IMG/VR virus record: IMGVR_UViG_3300004807_000027
Span: 1-55,595 of that record
From: a virus
DNA length: 55,595 nucleotides
Reading direction: 5' to 3' (one strand)
Shown: in pieces, positions 40,856-50,126 of the stretch
Numbering within the stretch: the stretch's first letter is position 1
Layout: each line of letters opens with the position of its first letter
Program-made: the position numbers and the translations under genes
Notes under the pieces: generated by a model
Databases searched by the model: none
What the model saw: the letters and a program-made list of their open reading frames with translations, nothing else
What the model was told of the DNA's origin: nothing

Positions 40856-41658
40856 CCATTAACGTAGTTTCTAAACTGTATCAGATTACTTGCAATAATT
40901 CTCTCCTGTATTTCATCTGGTACTACATCTAAAAGATCTACAAGTTTAGTGGATTCTTTCTTCCAATTACCTATTACATCAGAATATCTTACTCTCTTAA
41001 TACCGTGTACAATAGGAGAAGAAGTATCTAGGGTTTCTATCCAATAGTATTGCGGGCTTTGATAAAAGCTAAACTCTCTCGGATGAGCACAACCTAATAA
41101 ATGATGGGGTTTATCTTTATTAATAATACCGTCGTTCATTAACTGTGTTAAAGTCATTACTCTACCCATCATATAAGATACCCACTTGTTAGGGTGAGGG
41201 AATGCTTTAAGATAATAAGAATAGTCAAATGAAATAGCTAATTTGTCTACACCTATTTCTTGATCTAAAGCTACATAACACTTAACTAGTTCCCCATATG
41301 TCTTGCCTTGTACAACTCCAATAGTCTTAGAACTACTAACAAAGTCCCAATCTTTCCATAAGCACTTCTTAGCTGAATCAATAGTACCTTGACAGTCTTC
41401 TAATACATCTGGTATAATGTATTCTGTAGGATTAAGCTTTTGTATCCAGTGAGCATAACGTTTAGGGTCAAAAGATGTACCTAGTTCAAAGATAGAGTTA
41501 TCTAATAAAACGTGTCTACCACCTTTAACACTATCCTCAAAAAACTTGTAATATTGCGGGTGAGTTTCAAAGAGGTGCACGAGTGCATAGCAGTAATCGT
41601 TGTATGTACGAGATATCTCTAACATACTTAAAGGAGATTCGTGTGATATCTTAATCAT
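40852..41658 (-). CDS. dpdA: DNA 7-deazaguanine transglycosylase, DpdA-like
   Basis: Encodes 268 residues of the tRNA-guanine transglycosylase superfamily in the compact phage form. LLDNSIFELG (51-60) holds Asp53, the likely base-contact residue; YIIPDVLED (80-88), GVVQGKTYGEL (114-124), HLLGCAHPREF (186-196) and IETLDTSSPI (207-216) with Asp211 follow the strand order of TGT barrels. DpdA enzymes exchange guanine in DNA for preQ0, preQ1 or related bases after replication. The zinc-binding cysteines of tRNA enzymes are not visible, as expected for phage types. It overlaps the DNA polymerase stop and the next gene by 4 nt each. Confidence 0.82.
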   Translation of the reverse strand: MIKISHESPLSMLEISRTYNDYCYALVHLFETHPQYYKFFEDSVKGGRHVLLDNSIFELGTSFDPKRYAHWIQKLNPTEYIIPDVLEDCQGTIDSAKKCLWKDWDFVSSSKTIGVVQGKTYGELVKCYVALDQEIGVDKLAISFDYSYYLKAFPHPNKWVSYMMGRVMTLTQLMNDGIINKDKPHHLLGCAHPREFSFYQSPQYYWIETLDTSSPIVHGIKRVRYSDVIGNWKKESTKLVDLLDVVPDEIQERIIASNLIQFRNYVNG

Positions 41659-44222
41659 GTGAATAAATCAAATAAGTCGGTTTGTGCTTGATTGTTAAGT
41701 TGAGGTAAATGCCAGTTAAGTGCATTATATACAGCTTTTACTGGTGTGACGATGATTGTATTGAACATTTCTTCATAATCAACATGAAAATCGTTTAATT
41801 CTGGTGGAAAGCTTACTGGAAAGCAAAGAGTGTCAATATTGTACTTGTTAGGGGCAATATATATCTTTTTTACCTTACCACCAGACGTAATACGTTCATA
41901 TTTTGTATCCAAATTACGGTGTTTGAGTAATTGATTGTACCAAATAGCGCCTTTTACGTGGTTAGGAGTTCCTTTTGCAATTTTAAACCCTTCCGCTCTT
42001 ACTTCGTGTTTTTCTATATCACTCAACCCACCTCTAATAGCTACATCGTCAATAGAAAGACTTTTAAAGTTTTCGTATACTTCTCTATAAAGAGCATTTG
42101 CTTTGTTTTGATCCTGTATTAGTAGACTGTTCTCAATAACCTTTTTAATTAACTCTTTAGCTTTTTTAGGTGTGGTAGAACGAGCAATTTCAACGCCAAC
42201 ATACTTGAATTTGTTTACATTAGCACCTTCATCATTTAAAACGTGTATAATGTACCGTTTCTTTTCTAGGTATACTCCTACATCACAAATAGATTCTCTC
42301 TTAAAATAGTAACGAGGGTCTGTAGAGTTAAGAGCATCTTTAGCCCACTGTTCAATGTTTTTATTAAGGTATACCCCTAATTCGTCGTCAATAAACTTTA
42401 ACCCCTCTTTATTAACTTTATTGTTAGTTAATATGTCTAGCTTCATTATATCTAATAACGGTTGAATAGTGACGTGAGTACTATCCGTATCGTTATAGAT
42501 TGTTAATGACTTACCAGTATAGCCTAGTTTTTCTTTAGCGTATTGATCAATAATATCAGATGCTTGCTTAACCACCGACTGACCAGTAAGAGTGATGCTA
42601 CCAGCATGATCACTATCACAAATAGGGCTAAACTTATTAGCAAAAACACCGTAGATAGAGTTGAGAAGAATTTTGATGACATGCTGTATGGTGTCAGCTC
42701 GTTCCATATTAAACTTACACGTTTTGTATTCATCTGTATCAGGGGTTAGGTCGCTTAATTTTTTCTTTAAACTAACATATTGGTTTTTGTTTACAATTCG
42801 CTCTTTGTATAAACTATCAATTAAAGAAGGCACTACACCTCTTTTCTTTTGAGTGTAAAGTACATTTGCTTTGGATATAGCGAGCTTCTCTACTTGTACA
42901 AATTGTACAAATTGCTCGTTAGACATTTTAAAGTCTTTTTTATTTGAAGCTAGACGTACTGTAACCCCATTATCATCTTTATTAACTATCTTACCGACCT
43001 TTGTCTCCGGGGATATATTCAGGGTAATGATAGTGCTAGGGTATAGTGAGTTAGCGTCATAACTTACAATTGACTTCTGCAAACCTCTTTCAGGGTCTTT
43101 AACAAATCCACCTGGTACTTCTTCTCTAATTGGTCCTTCAACGAAAGTAGGTATAATCATACCGTGTTTATATGCTTCTAAAGCAACACACCCGGTAACA
43201 ATAGATACTTTACCTAAAGCAGCTTCAAACGACGTTAAACCTTTATAAGCTAACATACGAATGATTTTAAAGAACTGTAATTTCTTTTCCATTCGTACTA
43301 ACAGATCAACGTCTTGTATGTTATAATCAACAAAGTTATTCCAATCGTTAGTAGAAAGAGAGGCTAGGTTGGTAGCATTGATAGCTAGTTTACCTTCTCC
43401 CAGTTCATGTTGTGCTACAAAGTTAAGAGCATAAGACTCTAACAAACCACGCGCAAAACCTCTATATACTTCAAGGTAATCCATTGCTGATACACCATGT
43501 ATGTACCAGCGATCTAATTCTTGACCCTTAACGAAGATACCTTTACGGCACCATAAACTCTTTACAGGAGACAAACGCTTTGATTGCTCTTCACCAAGAA
43601 TATTGTTAATACGATTAATAAGGTAAGGAAAATCGAAAAAGTCCGTGTTCCAACCAGATAATATGTCAGGAAAGTAATCGTTTTCCCAGAACTCTAAAAA
43701 CTTCTCTAACAAATCATACTCGCTAGTGCATTCAGTGTAAACAACGTTCGTACGAGAAGGAGTATAAGGCTTACAACCCCAAGTGTAAAAAGTCTCCGAA
43801 AGATTATCATAAATGGTAATAAGGTTGATAGGGTGTTTTGCATCTTTAGCTTCAGGAAACTCATCTGGTGAATATACTTCGATATCTAAAAAGCATACCT
43901 TTAATGGGTTTATAGAGAATTCAGGCTTCTCATAATCGTTCTTATATGTATCAATAAGAAACTGCTGCTCTACTTGTATGTTATGATAAAGTCTTTTTAT
44001 TGCTCCATCTTGAGCGGCTTTATTGCGTTCAAAGTTACTTTCAAAGACTTTCTTCTTTAACTTTGTATTAAAGATAGAAAGTCCGTCAACAGTATCTGAA
44101 TTAGTTTCTATGTAGAAATAAGGAAGGTGTCGTTGTTTCTTAACAATACGATTACCTTGCTCATCCCACGTAAAAAGATAGCAGTTACTTTCTCTTTGAT
44201 TATAATAAACGTTTCTATACAC
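41655..44222 (-). CDS. Family B DNA polymerase, gp43-like
   Basis: Encodes 855 residues, near T4 gp43 (898). The exonuclease motifs are CFLDIEVYSP (Exo I), SGWNTDFFDFPYL (Exo II) and YNIQDVDLL (Exo III). The polymerase motifs are SYDANSLYPS (A), KILLNSIYGVFAN (B) and YNDTDSTHV (C). Proofreading and synthesis sites therefore both look intact. The C-terminus NNQAQTDLFDLF may be the clamp-binding peptide. The stop overlaps the DpdA-like start by 4 nt, linking base modification to replication. No intron or intein was seen. Confidence 0.96.
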   Translation of the reverse strand: MYRNVYYNQRESNCYLFTWDEQGNRIVKKQRHLPYFYIETNSDTVDGLSIFNTKLKKKVFESNFERNKAAQDGAIKRLYHNIQVEQQFLIDTYKNDYEKPEFSINPLKVCFLDIEVYSPDEFPEAKDAKHPINLITIYDNLSETFYTWGCKPYTPSRTNVVYTECTSEYDLLEKFLEFWENDYFPDILSGWNTDFFDFPYLINRINNILGEEQSKRLSPVKSLWCRKGIFVKGQELDRWYIHGVSAMDYLEVYRGFARGLLESYALNFVAQHELGEGKLAINATNLASLSTNDWNNFVDYNIQDVDLLVRMEKKLQFFKIIRMLAYKGLTSFEAALGKVSIVTGCVALEAYKHGMIIPTFVEGPIREEVPGGFVKDPERGLQKSIVSYDANSLYPSTIITLNISPETKVGKIVNKDDNGVTVRLASNKKDFKMSNEQFVQFVQVEKLAISKANVLYTQKKRGVVPSLIDSLYKERIVNKNQYVSLKKKLSDLTPDTDEYKTCKFNMERADTIQHVIKILLNSIYGVFANKFSPICDSDHAGSITLTGQSVVKQASDIIDQYAKEKLGYTGKSLTIYNDTDSTHVTIQPLLDIMKLDILTNNKVNKEGLKFIDDELGVYLNKNIEQWAKDALNSTDPRYYFKRESICDVGVYLEKKRYIIHVLNDEGANVNKFKYVGVEIARSTTPKKAKELIKKVIENSLLIQDQNKANALYREVYENFKSLSIDDVAIRGGLSDIEKHEVRAEGFKIAKGTPNHVKGAIWYNQLLKHRNLDTKYERITSGGKVKKIYIAPNKYNIDTLCFPVSFPPELNDFHVDYEEMFNTIIVTPVKAVYNALNWHLPQLNNQAQTDLFDLFT

Positions 44223-44254
44223 AGCCCATTATTATGGGACCATTTACGAACTTA

Positions 44255-45427
44255 TCAAGAGAAATATAGACTACAATACTCATTAATATGGTCTTCTAAC
44301 CAATACTTGCATGCGTTTTTACGGGCAAGATCTGATTCAGTAAGATAGCGCTTACGATCAGACATAACTTTCTTAATAATTTCAATCATTTCTTCACCGG
44401 TATTAAACTTTAACGGTGCATCCTTATAAGGTTCTAAGTTTTGACATACACAAGGTAAGCCTAAAGCCCCGGCTTCAATATGTTTAATATTAGCTTTAGC
44501 AAGATTAAATTTATTATTTTGCAAAGGTGCAATAACAATATTGACGTTTAAAGCATTAAATGTAGAAGGGTAATCCCATATGCGAGTCCAACCTACATAT
44601 TCGATTTCTCCACTTCTGACGTGTTCAGCAAGTTCAGCAGGACATCCGCCCATTAGCACCCATTTAAACTGTTTAAGAGTCTTTTTAATAACATTAACAA
44701 TATCACCAAAGTCGTCTTTTACATCTTTCAAGCCAGCTATATTAAAATGCGTAGGGCTTCCAATATAACCTACTCGTGGTCGACGTTTGTTATCTTCGTA
44801 ATTATCCGAAATCTTACTCTTTACATAGAAACGGTCCATCCAGAACTTAGGCATGTAATTAGGCAATGTAATGCCCCTTACTCCAGACCTTTCTTCGTAG
44901 TATTTTGACATATAATCTGTAGGGGCAGTAATACCATCACAAAGCTGCATAATTTGTATTGCGGTTTTAGCAATGTTAGGATCTGTAAAGGCTTCACGTG
45001 CTTTGTTATAAACTGGAATGTCTTCAGCAAATATAACGTCATCAATTTCGTAATATATCTTAAAGTTATTAGTCTTATTAGATATATTTCTTAAAAACTG
45101 TACAAACTGTAACTGAGTAGGTGTAACTTGTCTTTGTATTCTTACACTTCTTACATCTTGATAGAAGTTTTCCTGCAAAATCATGAAGTTATTGTTATTA
45201 ATAATACCTAATTGATTACCATTAATAATAGCTTCAGGCCAGTGCATTCTCCAGAATCCGCAGCCTTGATGATCTGCAGCATAACTTACTGCACGTTTCA
45301 TATCTTGAGGTATACCTGTAGGCATGCTTACAGGTGTTGGTTGGCTGTTTGCTAACGGGCTACCTATTGTAGGTGCACCGAAAGGTAATTGAGGGGCTCC
45401 GAAGACTCCACCGTTATTAGACATCAT
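44255..45427 (-). CDS. GT-B fold glycosyltransferase (GT4-like)
   Basis: Encodes 390 residues. After a Pro/Gly-rich N-terminus (about 40 residues) comes CGFWRMHWPEAIING, a start seen in phage GT-B enzymes. RVGYIGSPTHFNIAGLKD begins the C-terminal Rossmann domain, and NIVIAPLQNNKFNLAKANIKHIEAGALGLPCVC is the donor-binding E-x7-E-type region in pieces. It lies between the polymerase and gp46 genes, a place where T4-like phages keep DNA-related genes, so DNA could be its acceptor. A virion glycan is an alternative. The start is one of two adjacent ATG codons inside the gp46 end. Confidence 0.7.
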   Translation of the reverse strand: MMSNNGGVFGAPQLPFGAPTIGSPLANSQPTPVSMPTGIPQDMKRAVSYAADHQGCGFWRMHWPEAIINGNQLGIINNNNFMILQENFYQDVRSVRIQRQVTPTQLQFVQFLRNISNKTNNFKIYYEIDDVIFAEDIPVYNKAREAFTDPNIAKTAIQIMQLCDGITAPTDYMSKYYEERSGVRGITLPNYMPKFWMDRFYVKSKISDNYEDNKRRPRVGYIGSPTHFNIAGLKDVKDDFGDIVNVIKKTLKQFKWVLMGGCPAELAEHVRSGEIEYVGWTRIWDYPSTFNALNVNIVIAPLQNNKFNLAKANIKHIEAGALGLPCVCQNLEPYKDAPLKFNTGEEMIEIIKKVMSDRKRYLTESDLARKNACKYWLEDHINEYCSLYFS

Positions 45428-47225
45428 AATTGGTTGTTCTAGTTGTTATACCGTTTCTTTTTTCAAGATAAACGATTTCCCCGCCAATACAATACTTTTT
45501 ACTTTCTTTGCGGTGTGAAATAATGTAAATTGATTCATTATAATTATCTACTCGATCTTTAAGAATATCAAGTACTAACTCAATGCCTTTCTCGTCTAAA
45601 GATGAGTCGAGAAGTTCGTCAAACATACTTAAATTAATCCAAACATCTGCTTGTGCTCTACGTATATCTTGAAATGTAAATAGCATTGCAAGGTCAATTG
45701 CTTTACGTTCAGCTCCAGAAAAATTAAAGTAGCTACACTCGCTACCTCTTTCATTAGTAATAGTTTCTTCAAAGTATTCATTAAATGTAACGATACTATT
45801 ACTTTCAAGCTTACGCAAATAAAAGGCTAGTCTTGTATTAAGAACCTGAAGTATTTTCTTTACGATAAACGACTTTACACCTTCTTCTGAAGCAATATAC
45901 TTAGCGGACTCAATAATATCGAGTTTTTCTTGAAAAGCCGTAATGTTCTTTTTTATTTCCTCTTGTCTTGCAGTAATGCCATCGATAATTTCTTGAAAAT
46001 TATTAGAATCATTATTAAGTTGATCTATATCTACAACAAGGGATTGTAACCACTCGTTTAATTGCTTTATACGGTTATTGTTAGATTCTACATCTTTACG
46101 ACGTATTAAAAAGTCGTTTAACTTAGTTTGAGTATCAGTAATAGACTTTTCTATCTTTAAAATACTGTCTCGAGCTTTATCTAAACGTGGGGCTTCCTTA
46201 GCTAGTGTTTCGTTAGCATCTGAAATGTACTTTTCGTACTCAGCTTTGTCTTTTTCGTATTCAATGTTAAGGTTACCACCACAGTGAGGACACTTACTGT
46301 CTGTTTTTTGTAATTTCTTAAGACGTTCTGTATAGAACTTAAGGTTAGCATTTGCTTCTGCAACACTCTTATTAATAGCATCAACTTTCTTATTAAAAGC
46401 TACTTTAGCGTCTTTCCAGTTCTTTAATTCTGTTTCAACCGCTTTTTGAGCTTCTACATCTACAGACTCTAAACTATTGAGTTTTTCTTTTATTACAACT
46501 AGCTCTTGTTCGTTATTCTTTTGACGTTGTAACAGTACTGCTAATCTCTTTTTCTTAGATTCTTCATGTGTATCTTTCTGTTTATTTGCTTCTAATAAAG
46601 AACGAGCTGTTTCATTTAGTTTTGAGTCTTCAATATCTAAACTCTTTTTTACTTCATTGAATTCGGTACGCGCTAACAAAAGCATATTACCAAACACCTC
46701 TAAACCTAAAATACCTTCAATAAATTTACGCTTTTCTACTTTCTTTTGAGCCATAAACGGTATAGTACTGTTTAAGGTCATAATAACAGTATTCTGAAAT
46801 ATTTCAGAAGTAGTACCTATTGTCTTTACAATAAGCTCCGTAGTTTGAGGTATACCAGAACGAGACATATCTACTCCGTTCTCGAAAAAGTAACACTTAG
46901 TAGGATTTATAGTTCTAATTATTTTGTAATTATTAACTGCATCTCCTGTATGAATATCAAAGTCTAGCTCTACTTCACATAAAGCTTCTGGGGCTTGATC
47001 ATTAACAATGTTTTCCTTCTTAAGCTCTCGTATAGAGTTACCGAACAACGCAAAATGCATTGCATCAGCAATAGTAGATTTACCTACTCCATTAGCTCTA
47101 TCAGCTTTATCATAGTTCTTACCGGTAATAATATTTAAACCGGGTTTATAATCAATCTCTACAGGCTTCTTGCCTATAGATAAGAAGTTAAAAGCCTTTA
47201 AGTGCTTAAAGTGTACATAACGCAT
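45417..47225 (-). CDS. Recombination nuclease ATPase subunit, gp46/SbcC-like
   Basis: Encodes 602 residues (T4 gp46: 560). The Walker A region is NIITGKNYDK...GVGKST with a short insertion (residues 31-51). Two long coiled-coil arms flank the zinc hook CPHCGG at about residue 310. The C-terminal part holds the ABC signature region FNFSGAERKAIDLAML and Walker B SMFDELLDSSLD. With gp47 it forms the end-resection nuclease that prepares recombination ends. It is separated from gp47 here by 7.2 kb of sugar genes, unlike in T4. Confidence 0.92.
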   Translation of the reverse strand: MRYVHFKHLKAFNFLSIGKKPVEIDYKPGLNIITGKNYDKADRANGVGKSTIADAMHFALFGNSIRELKKENIVNDQAPEALCEVELDFDIHTGDAVNNYKIIRTINPTKCYFFENGVDMSRSGIPQTTELIVKTIGTTSEIFQNTVIMTLNSTIPFMAQKKVEKRKFIEGILGLEVFGNMLLLARTEFNEVKKSLDIEDSKLNETARSLLEANKQKDTHEESKKKRLAVLLQRQKNNEQELVVIKEKLNSLESVDVEAQKAVETELKNWKDAKVAFNKKVDAINKSVAEANANLKFYTERLKKLQKTDSKCPHCGGNLNIEYEKDKAEYEKYISDANETLAKEAPRLDKARDSILKIEKSITDTQTKLNDFLIRRKDVESNNNRIKQLNEWLQSLVVDIDQLNNDSNNFQEIIDGITARQEEIKKNITAFQEKLDIIESAKYIASEEGVKSFIVKKILQVLNTRLAFYLRKLESNSIVTFNEYFEETITNERGSECSYFNFSGAERKAIDLAMLFTFQDIRRAQADVWINLSMFDELLDSSLDEKGIELVLDILKDRVDNYNESIYIISHRKESKKYCIGGEIVYLEKRNGITTRTTNYDV

Positions 47226-47245
47226 CAGTTATGATTATAGTCTCT

Positions 47246-48004
47246 CTATACGGAAAGCCAGGACCAAGTACTGATATGTTGCATTAATTCCTCTTTGGAC
47301 ATATCAACTATCCTGTTAAATTCCGCTACATTCTTTGTGTAGTTAGGATTGGATTCGTTGCTATTAATGCTTCTACTATGATTTATATGATATAATGGAC
47401 CTTTTACTCTACCTACATTATAACCGAGTTTAACAAAACGACGAAACCTTTCCCAATCTTCTGCACCCCAGGAAATAAAGTTTTCATTTTCCATACCACC
47501 TTTAATAAACACTTTTTTGTTCCATAAAATAGCGCCACCCACAGAATTACTACCAAAATTAGGGTAATTTGCAGGATCTAATTCATCTACATTAAATGTA
47601 TTGTTTAAAGCTTCTCTTGGTATGTTAACAAACAAGCCGCCATAAGGATAAACAAAATCTACATCATTAGATCTTAAGATCTTTACCGCTTTTACTACTT
47701 GTTTAATAGGGAACAAAACATCACAATCATAATTGACTATGTAGTCTGTTCTAGATAAACGCGCCATTTCATTTAAGTAGCGAGTACGATGAAATAGCCC
47801 GTTACCTTCTTCATATATGTGAATAATGCTACTATCCTTAAAGTCTACTAACTTTTTAGGTCCGTTCTCGTAAATGATAATATTAGTATCAAAGTTAGTC
47901 TGTAAATATGATACAATATATTTTAAATTAAACGCTCTATCTTCACTATCAATTCTGATAGGTATATTAAATGTAACGTTTTTTAAATCTATTTTAGTTT
48001 GCAT
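47246..48004 (-). CDS. GT2-type glycosyltransferase (galactosyltransferase-like)
   Basis: Encodes 252 residues of the GT-A fold. FNIPIRIDSEDRAFNL opens the nucleotide-binding region, YIVNYDCDVLFP gives the DxD motif (Asp93 and Asp95), and FISWGAEDWERFRRF is the acceptor-side motif of the galactosyltransferase-type GT2 enzymes. The C-terminus is helical. It is the last gene of the sugar module before gp46, from which it is separated by 20 nt, and its start overlaps the upstream gene by 11 nt. Confidence 0.8.
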   Translation of the reverse strand: MQTKIDLKNVTFNIPIRIDSEDRAFNLKYIVSYLQTNFDTNIIIYENGPKKLVDFKDSSIIHIYEEGNGLFHRTRYLNEMARLSRTDYIVNYDCDVLFPIKQVVKAVKILRSNDVDFVYPYGGLFVNIPREALNNTFNVDELDPANYPNFGSNSVGGAILWNKKVFIKGGMENENFISWGAEDWERFRRFVKLGYNVGRVKGPLYHINHSRSINSNESNPNYTKNVAEFNRIVDMSKEELMQHISTWSWLSV

Positions 48005-48650
48005 ATTTCCAGTAAGTTGAAAGGGTGTGGTGTATGTTTCTATCTCTTAATAGAAACAAATCGCAAGGTATTTTTTTAATTGGTATACGTTTAGTTTTAA
48101 GCATATGAGTTATTAACTCTTCTCCAGATGTTATTTTAACACCAACTTTAAAATAATTAGTAATATTATCGTAAATCTCTCCGTATAACTTCATATTATT
48201 AGAAGTAGAAAAGTTTAACCAATCAGATATAACTAAAGGATTAGCACATACATTAGGTGAAAACACCCCTTCTGTAAGATTGTACGAAGCAGGATCAAGT
48301 CTAGATTCAAGACCGATATCAAACCGAGTACGTATAACTACATCATATTTGAAGTTATTAGCTAATTCATATTCTGCTAAAAGTCTTAAACTATCTTTAA
48401 TAGAATAAAACATACTAAAATGTATAAAAGCAGCTGGAGAGCATTCTTGTACTTCAGGTGGTACTACTTCTTTTTGAGGTTCTACAAGTATAGCTTTAGG
48501 TTCATACAAGTAACAATCCTTATTGAGAGGTCCTTCCCAAGTATGTATGAATATATCGTAATTGTTAAAGTCTACAAGATTTCTGCGAAGTGTTTCTAAA
48601 CCTTCAACCACAAAACGACTTTGACCTGAAAATGATATAGCTTTTCTCAT
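47994..48650 (-). CDS. Putative glycosyltransferase-like protein (218 aa)
   Basis: Encodes 218 residues. AISFSGQSRFVVEGLETLRRN at the N-terminus and YDVVIRTRFDIGLES (about residues 103-117) resemble small proteins found in capsule and glycan clusters with a GT-A-like core, where RTRxD takes the place of the metal motif. The call is by pattern and by location between a cupin gene and a GT2 gene. It overlaps both neighbours by 4 and 11 nt. Confidence 0.5.
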   Translation of the reverse strand: MRKAISFSGQSRFVVEGLETLRRNLVDFNNYDIFIHTWEGPLNKDCYLYEPKAILVEPQKEVVPPEVQECSPAAFIHFSMFYSIKDSLRLLAEYELANNFKYDVVIRTRFDIGLESRLDPASYNLTEGVFSPNVCANPLVISDWLNFSTSNNMKLYGEIYDNITNYFKVGVKITSGEELITHMLKTKRIPIKKIPCDLFLLRDRNIHHTLSTYWKYAN

Positions 48651-48967
48651 AAAAGTACTTTATCACTTGGTACTGAAGGCCATTTTACTACGATTAAATC
48701 TACATCGTTTATAATATAAACATCAGATACTTCATTAGGATGATATACAAACATATCTCCTGCTTTTAATATCTTATTATCAATCTTTAAAGCCCCGTTT
48801 ACAATGTATGTTAATTCCGTTACTATTTTATGAGTGTGTAACGGACCTTTATAACCAGCTACATGATGGTGATGAGCCACTTCAAAGAAAGGGTTTTTAA
48901 ATACAGCTGGATTAAAATCTCCAATAAACCAACCGTTGTTGAAATCTTTTATGTTATAAGTGTCCAT
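48647..48967 (-). CDS. Cupin-domain protein
   Basis: Encodes 106 residues that are one cupin barrel. GPLHTHKIVTELTYIVNG provides the first cupin motif with two His and one Glu as metal ligands, and LKAGDMFVYHPNEVSDV the second. HHHHV just before may also bind metal. Small single cupins in glycan clusters can be sugar epimerases, isomerases or regulators. It overlaps the fusion-enzyme gene by 14 nt and the next gene by 4 nt, so it belongs to the sugar module. Confidence 0.8.
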   Translation of the reverse strand: MDTYNIKDFNNGWFIGDFNPAVFKNPFFEVAHHHHVAGYKGPLHTHKIVTELTYIVNGALKIDNKILKAGDMFVYHPNEVSDVYIINDVDLIVVKWPSVPSDKVLL

Positions 48968-50126
48968 AGCTACTTTCTATCTTTTGTATACGAGCACAAT
49001 GTCTACCGCCTTCAAACGTAGTGCGTTTAAATATACTAATATATTCTACAAGTTTATCTACATTAGTAATACGTGTGGGTATAGAGAAAAAGTTACAGCA
49101 ATTATGTTTAATTGAGTTTTCAGCACTTATTTCATCGTATATTAATGCAGACCTTATACCATCTGTTTTATTAGCTGCAATATTAACAGCTTGCCCGGTA
49201 TAACAAAAGCCAATACCATGAGTACAAGTACCGTTTTTAATAAACGTTATTGCTTGAGATATATAATCAAACTGATCACAGTCTTTATTTGTAAAGCACC
49301 CTAAATCAATGTATTCATAATTAAAAGCACTAAGAATGGTCTTACACCTTTCCTTAAGTTCAAAACCGCTGTGATCACTAGCAAGTGCTATTTTACCTTT
49401 ACCAAAATGGTTTAGCACTCGAGTAGTAAAGAATTTATATTCTTCAGGTGTACCCATAATAAACATCTCGTCAACGTCTTTTATAGTAACCTTTAAACCG
49501 TCTTCTATCATTAAATTGTAAAGAGGAGTAATATAGAACTCATTACGGGTACGCAGATTCTTTTTTATCATTTTTTCTGCATACTTTACAAATACCTTAC
49601 CTGTTTTAAACCCGTATACCCCAACGCATGCATTATTGCTGACTACTTCTTTTTCTGCAGTTAATAATGCATAGTTGTTTGAAGTACCGTCAGTTTTTAC
49701 GTAACTGTAAGCAGGGTTATTGCTTTTAAATGTTAATACATTACCGTCTTCACTAAGATCAAAAGGCTTAAAAATAGGTTTAAAGTGTACGTCTACAGTA
49801 TATATAAAAAGCGGTAAATTATTATTAATGTGCTGCTTAGCTAATAAACAAGTAGAAACACTACCGTCTGTTACTCTATCAATAACTACTATTTGTATAT
49901 CTCTACCGAATTTCTTTCGAAATATTTCATCTACTCCAAAATTATTAATATGATCTTGTCGTAAACAAAATATTAAGTTACATTCAGATGTATCAATAGA
50001 ACTCAATGCCCAGTCAATTAAGTGCTTATCATAAGCAGTAATCATGTACTTTGGTACAACAAATCCTTCATCAACAAAGCGTTGACCACGACCAGCAAGA
50101 GGTACTAAAAGGTTATACTTTTTCAT
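48954..50126 (-). CDS. Fusion: sugar-phosphate nucleotidyltransferase + RpiB/LacAB-type isomerase
   Basis: Encodes 390 residues in two domains. Residues 1-240 are a nucleotidyltransferase: LLVPLAGRGQRFVDEG (5-20), VPKYMI with the conserved Pro-Lys, and IYTVDVHFKP for the metal site. Residues 245-370 are an RpiB/LacAB-type sugar-phosphate isomerase: IALASDHSGFELKE (246-259), then GIGFCYTGQAVNIAANK with Cys308 at the place of the catalytic cysteine of RpiB, and SIKHNCCNFFSIPTRI. I know of no standard enzyme with this order. It could isomerise a sugar phosphate and later activate it as a nucleotide sugar, with the kinase and phosphatase encoded just upstream doing the middle steps. Confidence 0.82.
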   Translation of the reverse strand: MKKYNLLVPLAGRGQRFVDEGFVVPKYMITAYDKHLIDWALSSIDTSECNLIFCLRQDHINNFGVDEIFRKKFGRDIQIVVIDRVTDGSVSTCLLAKQHINNNLPLFIYTVDVHFKPIFKPFDLSEDGNVLTFKSNNPAYSYVKTDGTSNNYALLTAEKEVVSNNACVGVYGFKTGKVFVKYAEKMIKKNLRTRNEFYITPLYNLMIEDGLKVTIKDVDEMFIMGTPEEYKFFTTRVLNHFGKGKIALASDHSGFELKERCKTILSAFNYEYIDLGCFTNKDCDQFDYISQAITFIKNGTCTHGIGFCYTGQAVNIAANKTDGIRSALIYDEISAENSIKHNCCNFFSIPTRITNVDKLVEYISIFKRTTFEGGRHCARIQKIESSYGHL

